Origin: an uncultured Erysipelotrichaceae bacterium | Lineage (GTDB): Bacteria; Bacillota_I; Bacilli_A; RF39; UBA660 | Direction: 5' to 3' | DNA length: 5,963 nt | Assembly: GCA_902767005.1 (NCBI GenBank) | Contig: CACXFY010000041.1 | Coordinates: 1 to 5,963 of the forward strand | Shown here: one piece after another, positions 4,983-5,963 of the stretch | How the letters are laid out: the number at the start of each line of letters is the position of its first letter | How positions within the stretch are numbered: position 1 is the first letter of the stretch | Translations under genes and position numbers: made by a program | Notes under the pieces: model-generated | What the model was told of the DNA's origin: nothing | Databases searched by the model: none | What the model saw: only the letters and a program-made list of their open reading frames with translations

Positions 4983-5808
4983 CTTTATTATCTGTTTTCT
5001 CCTCTTCTAATAACTCAACAATTTTTTTTGCTTTTATTTTTTTAGGCTTTTCTTTTAATTCTTCCACAACTTGTTCTTCTTCAGATTTCTCTTCTTCCAC
5101 AGTTTCTGTGGATTCTTCTACTTCTTTAGAATCTTCTTCAGATTCTTTTACTTCTTCCTCAGACTCTTCTTCTACTTTATCGGAATCTTCCTCAGATTCT
5201 TCTTCTGTTTCTTCATCTTCTGTTTCTTCTTTGTTATATTTTGCTTCTTCTAATTCTCCTTTTTCTAGTTTGATATTGGTAATTGTTTCAGCTATTTCTA
5301 AGAAGATAACTAATACCAATGGTACAAATACTAGGAAAAAGAAACCATATTGATTTTTAATAACATGATTTAACTCATTTACTATTGGTAGTTTACCACG
5401 TACTTTACCAATAATACGATCTTCATTAAAAGATGGGTCTTCTATTTTATTATTAATACCTTTAGTATAAAATCTTAGATGACCATCATCTGCTTTTTCT
5501 ATTTTAATAATACGATGGGATACTAGTATTCCTTCTAATCCACCACGTTCTCCTTTATAGGCAATATCATCGCCTACTTTTAATTTATCTGGATTTACAT
5601 CTTTTACTATTATTACATCGTTTATTAGATATTTAGGATTCATAGATCCAGTTGCGACTGTAAACACTCTATAGCCAGCAATTGATTTATTATTAGTAAC
5701 TCTTTGGGCAACTACAAATACTAAATACAATAAAACAACAATAAATATAAATATTTCTACAATATTTAGAATTGTTTTTACAATTTTATTATCAAAAAAA
5801 TTCTGCAT
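4969..5808 (-). CDS. sipW: Signal peptidase I, ER/SipW type, with long acidic C-terminal tail
   Basis: Membrane serine protease (family S26B) that removes signal peptides outside the membrane. 279 aa: TM1 at about 13-34; catalytic Ser55 in VATGSMNPKY; His98 in VSHRII, where bacterial-type enzymes have Lys, which marks the ER/archaeal/SipW type; then a strand region FYTKGINNKIEDP (113-125) and GKVRGKLP (134-141); TM2 at about 153-175. In many SipW proteins an Asp follows KG in the third region; here it is Ile118, with Asp124 nearby. Residues 181-250 hold 39 Asp/Glu and only 7 Lys by my count, followed by a basic patch (KEKPKKIKAKK) and a charged end; with two TMs this tail should be cytoplasmic. 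The ATG at 5808 has only a weak upstream site (AGTGAT, 5817-5812), 15 nt after the previous stop. It overlaps the downstream secreted-protein gene by 14 nt, implying a peptidase and substrate pair. The symbol denotes the type, not proven orthology. Confidence 0.92.
   Translation of the reverse strand: MQNFFDNKIVKTILNIVEIFIFIVVLLYLVFVVAQRVTNNKSIAGYRVFTVATGSMNPKYLINDVIIVKDVNPDKLKVGDDIAYKGERGGLEGILVSHRIIKIEKADDGHLRFYTKGINNKIEDPSFNEDRIIGKVRGKLPIVNELNHVIKNQYGFFFLVFVPLVLVIFLEIAETITNIKLEKGELEEAKYNKEETEDEETEEESEEDSDKVEEESEEEVKESEEDSKEVEESTETVEEEKSEEEQVVEELKEKPKKIKAKKIVELLEEEKTDNKDEVI
5059..5268 (-). repeat. Low-complexity Glu/Ser/Lys-coding purine tract in the signal peptidase gene
   Basis: The coding strand is a nearly pure GAA/GAG/TCT-rich tract (the plus strand reads as repeated cttctt/ttcttc units) encoding irregular SEED/SEEE/TEEE units. 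Units are imperfect, so this is degenerate low complexity and not a strict tandem array. It could be prone to length change by slippage and produces spurious open frames on the plus strand. Confidence 0.7.
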
Positions 5809-5823
5809 TTATATCACTACTTT

Positions 5824-5963
5824 CTATCCTTCATTTCTTAGGATAAGTATTTGATCTTCCATTCTTTTCTTTTCTCTTTGTAATCTATCTTCTAATATAC
5901 TAAAGATATTTTTAGCTTTTTCAATATTTCTTTCTTTAATATTTTGAATTTGTTTATCAAATA
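5824..5963 (-). CDS. C-terminal end of a charged helical (coiled-coil-like) protein, 5' end outside window
   Basis: 45 codons before TAG 5826-5824 are open: FDKQIQNIKERNIEKAKNIF, then SILEDRLQREKKRMEDQILILRNEG. The heptad-like spacing of Ile/Leu with many Lys/Glu suggests a long amphipathic helix or coiled coil. The start and any functional domain lie beyond base 5963, so no family can be assigned. The stop is 15 nt before the signal peptidase ATG with no terminator between, so it belongs to the same operon. Confidence 0.7.
   Translation of the reverse strand, partial: FDKQIQNIKERNIEKAKNIFSILEDRLQREKKRMEDQILILRNEG

Noticed and set aside
5071..5353. Two plus-strand open frames rich in Phe or Ser
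   Set aside because: Both are antisense readings of the Glu/Ser-coding purine tract of the signal peptidase gene.
4230..5808. Frameshift or gene fusion suggested by the 14-nt and 8-nt overlaps
   Set aside because: Both overlaps join complete proteins with sensible ends in different frames, as in coupled operons; no split domain is seen.
1..5963. Mycoplasma-type code with TGA as Trp
   Set aside because: Trp codons are TGG in the intact genes and TGA serves as a stop at 4232-4230.

Overview
The window is AT-rich (roughly 30% GC by eye) and densely packed. It uses the standard code: TGG encodes Trp throughout and TGA acts as a stop at 4232-4230. Low GC, strong AGGAGG-type ribosome binding sites, a WXG100-type secretion substrate, an ER-type (SipW-like) signal peptidase and a metal-dependent phosphoglycerate mutase together point to a low-GC Bacillota, probably an uncultured gut-type Bacilli/Erysipelotrichia/RF39-like lineage. 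That placement is inference.

Region A (1-1733, minus strand) is a two-gene unit read leftward from a good sigma-A promoter at 1787-1759. The first gene (1733-843) joins an N-terminal WXG100-like helical hairpin to a C39-type papain-fold cysteine peptidase with a visible Cys/His/Asp triad. The second (833 to beyond base 1) has another type VII substrate-like helical domain, a Ser/Gly linker, a Lys/Glu stretch and the start of a probable small beta-barrel domain, and runs off the left edge. Neither has a Sec signal peptide, so type VII secretion is the likely route. No secretion machinery (EssC and partners) lies in the window.

Region B (1863-2414, plus strand) is one divergently transcribed 183-aa cytosolic-looking protein of unknown family with its own promoter and terminator. 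Its position suggests a chaperone, immunity or regulatory role for the secreted pair, but nothing in its sequence proves this.

Region C (2482-4005, minus strand) is gpmI, the cofactor-independent phosphoglycerate mutase of glycolysis, with its own terminator and apparently its own promoter. It is a housekeeping island between two surface-protein loci.

Region D (4067-5963, minus strand) is an operon read leftward: the 3' end of a charged helical protein, a SipW-type signal peptidase I with a long acidic C-terminal tail, a membrane/secreted protein with a SipW-cognate-like signal sequence and TasA/camelysin-like motifs, and a 56-aa protein. The last three genes overlap (14 nt and 8 nt), so translational coupling is likely. 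A strong intrinsic terminator closes the operon. The peptidase and its probable substrate look like a dedicated surface-protein or fibre module.

No tRNA, rRNA, insertion sequence, CRISPR array or riboswitch is visible, and no gene-free stretch exceeds 300 bases (the longest is the 129-bp divergent promoter region at 1734-1862).
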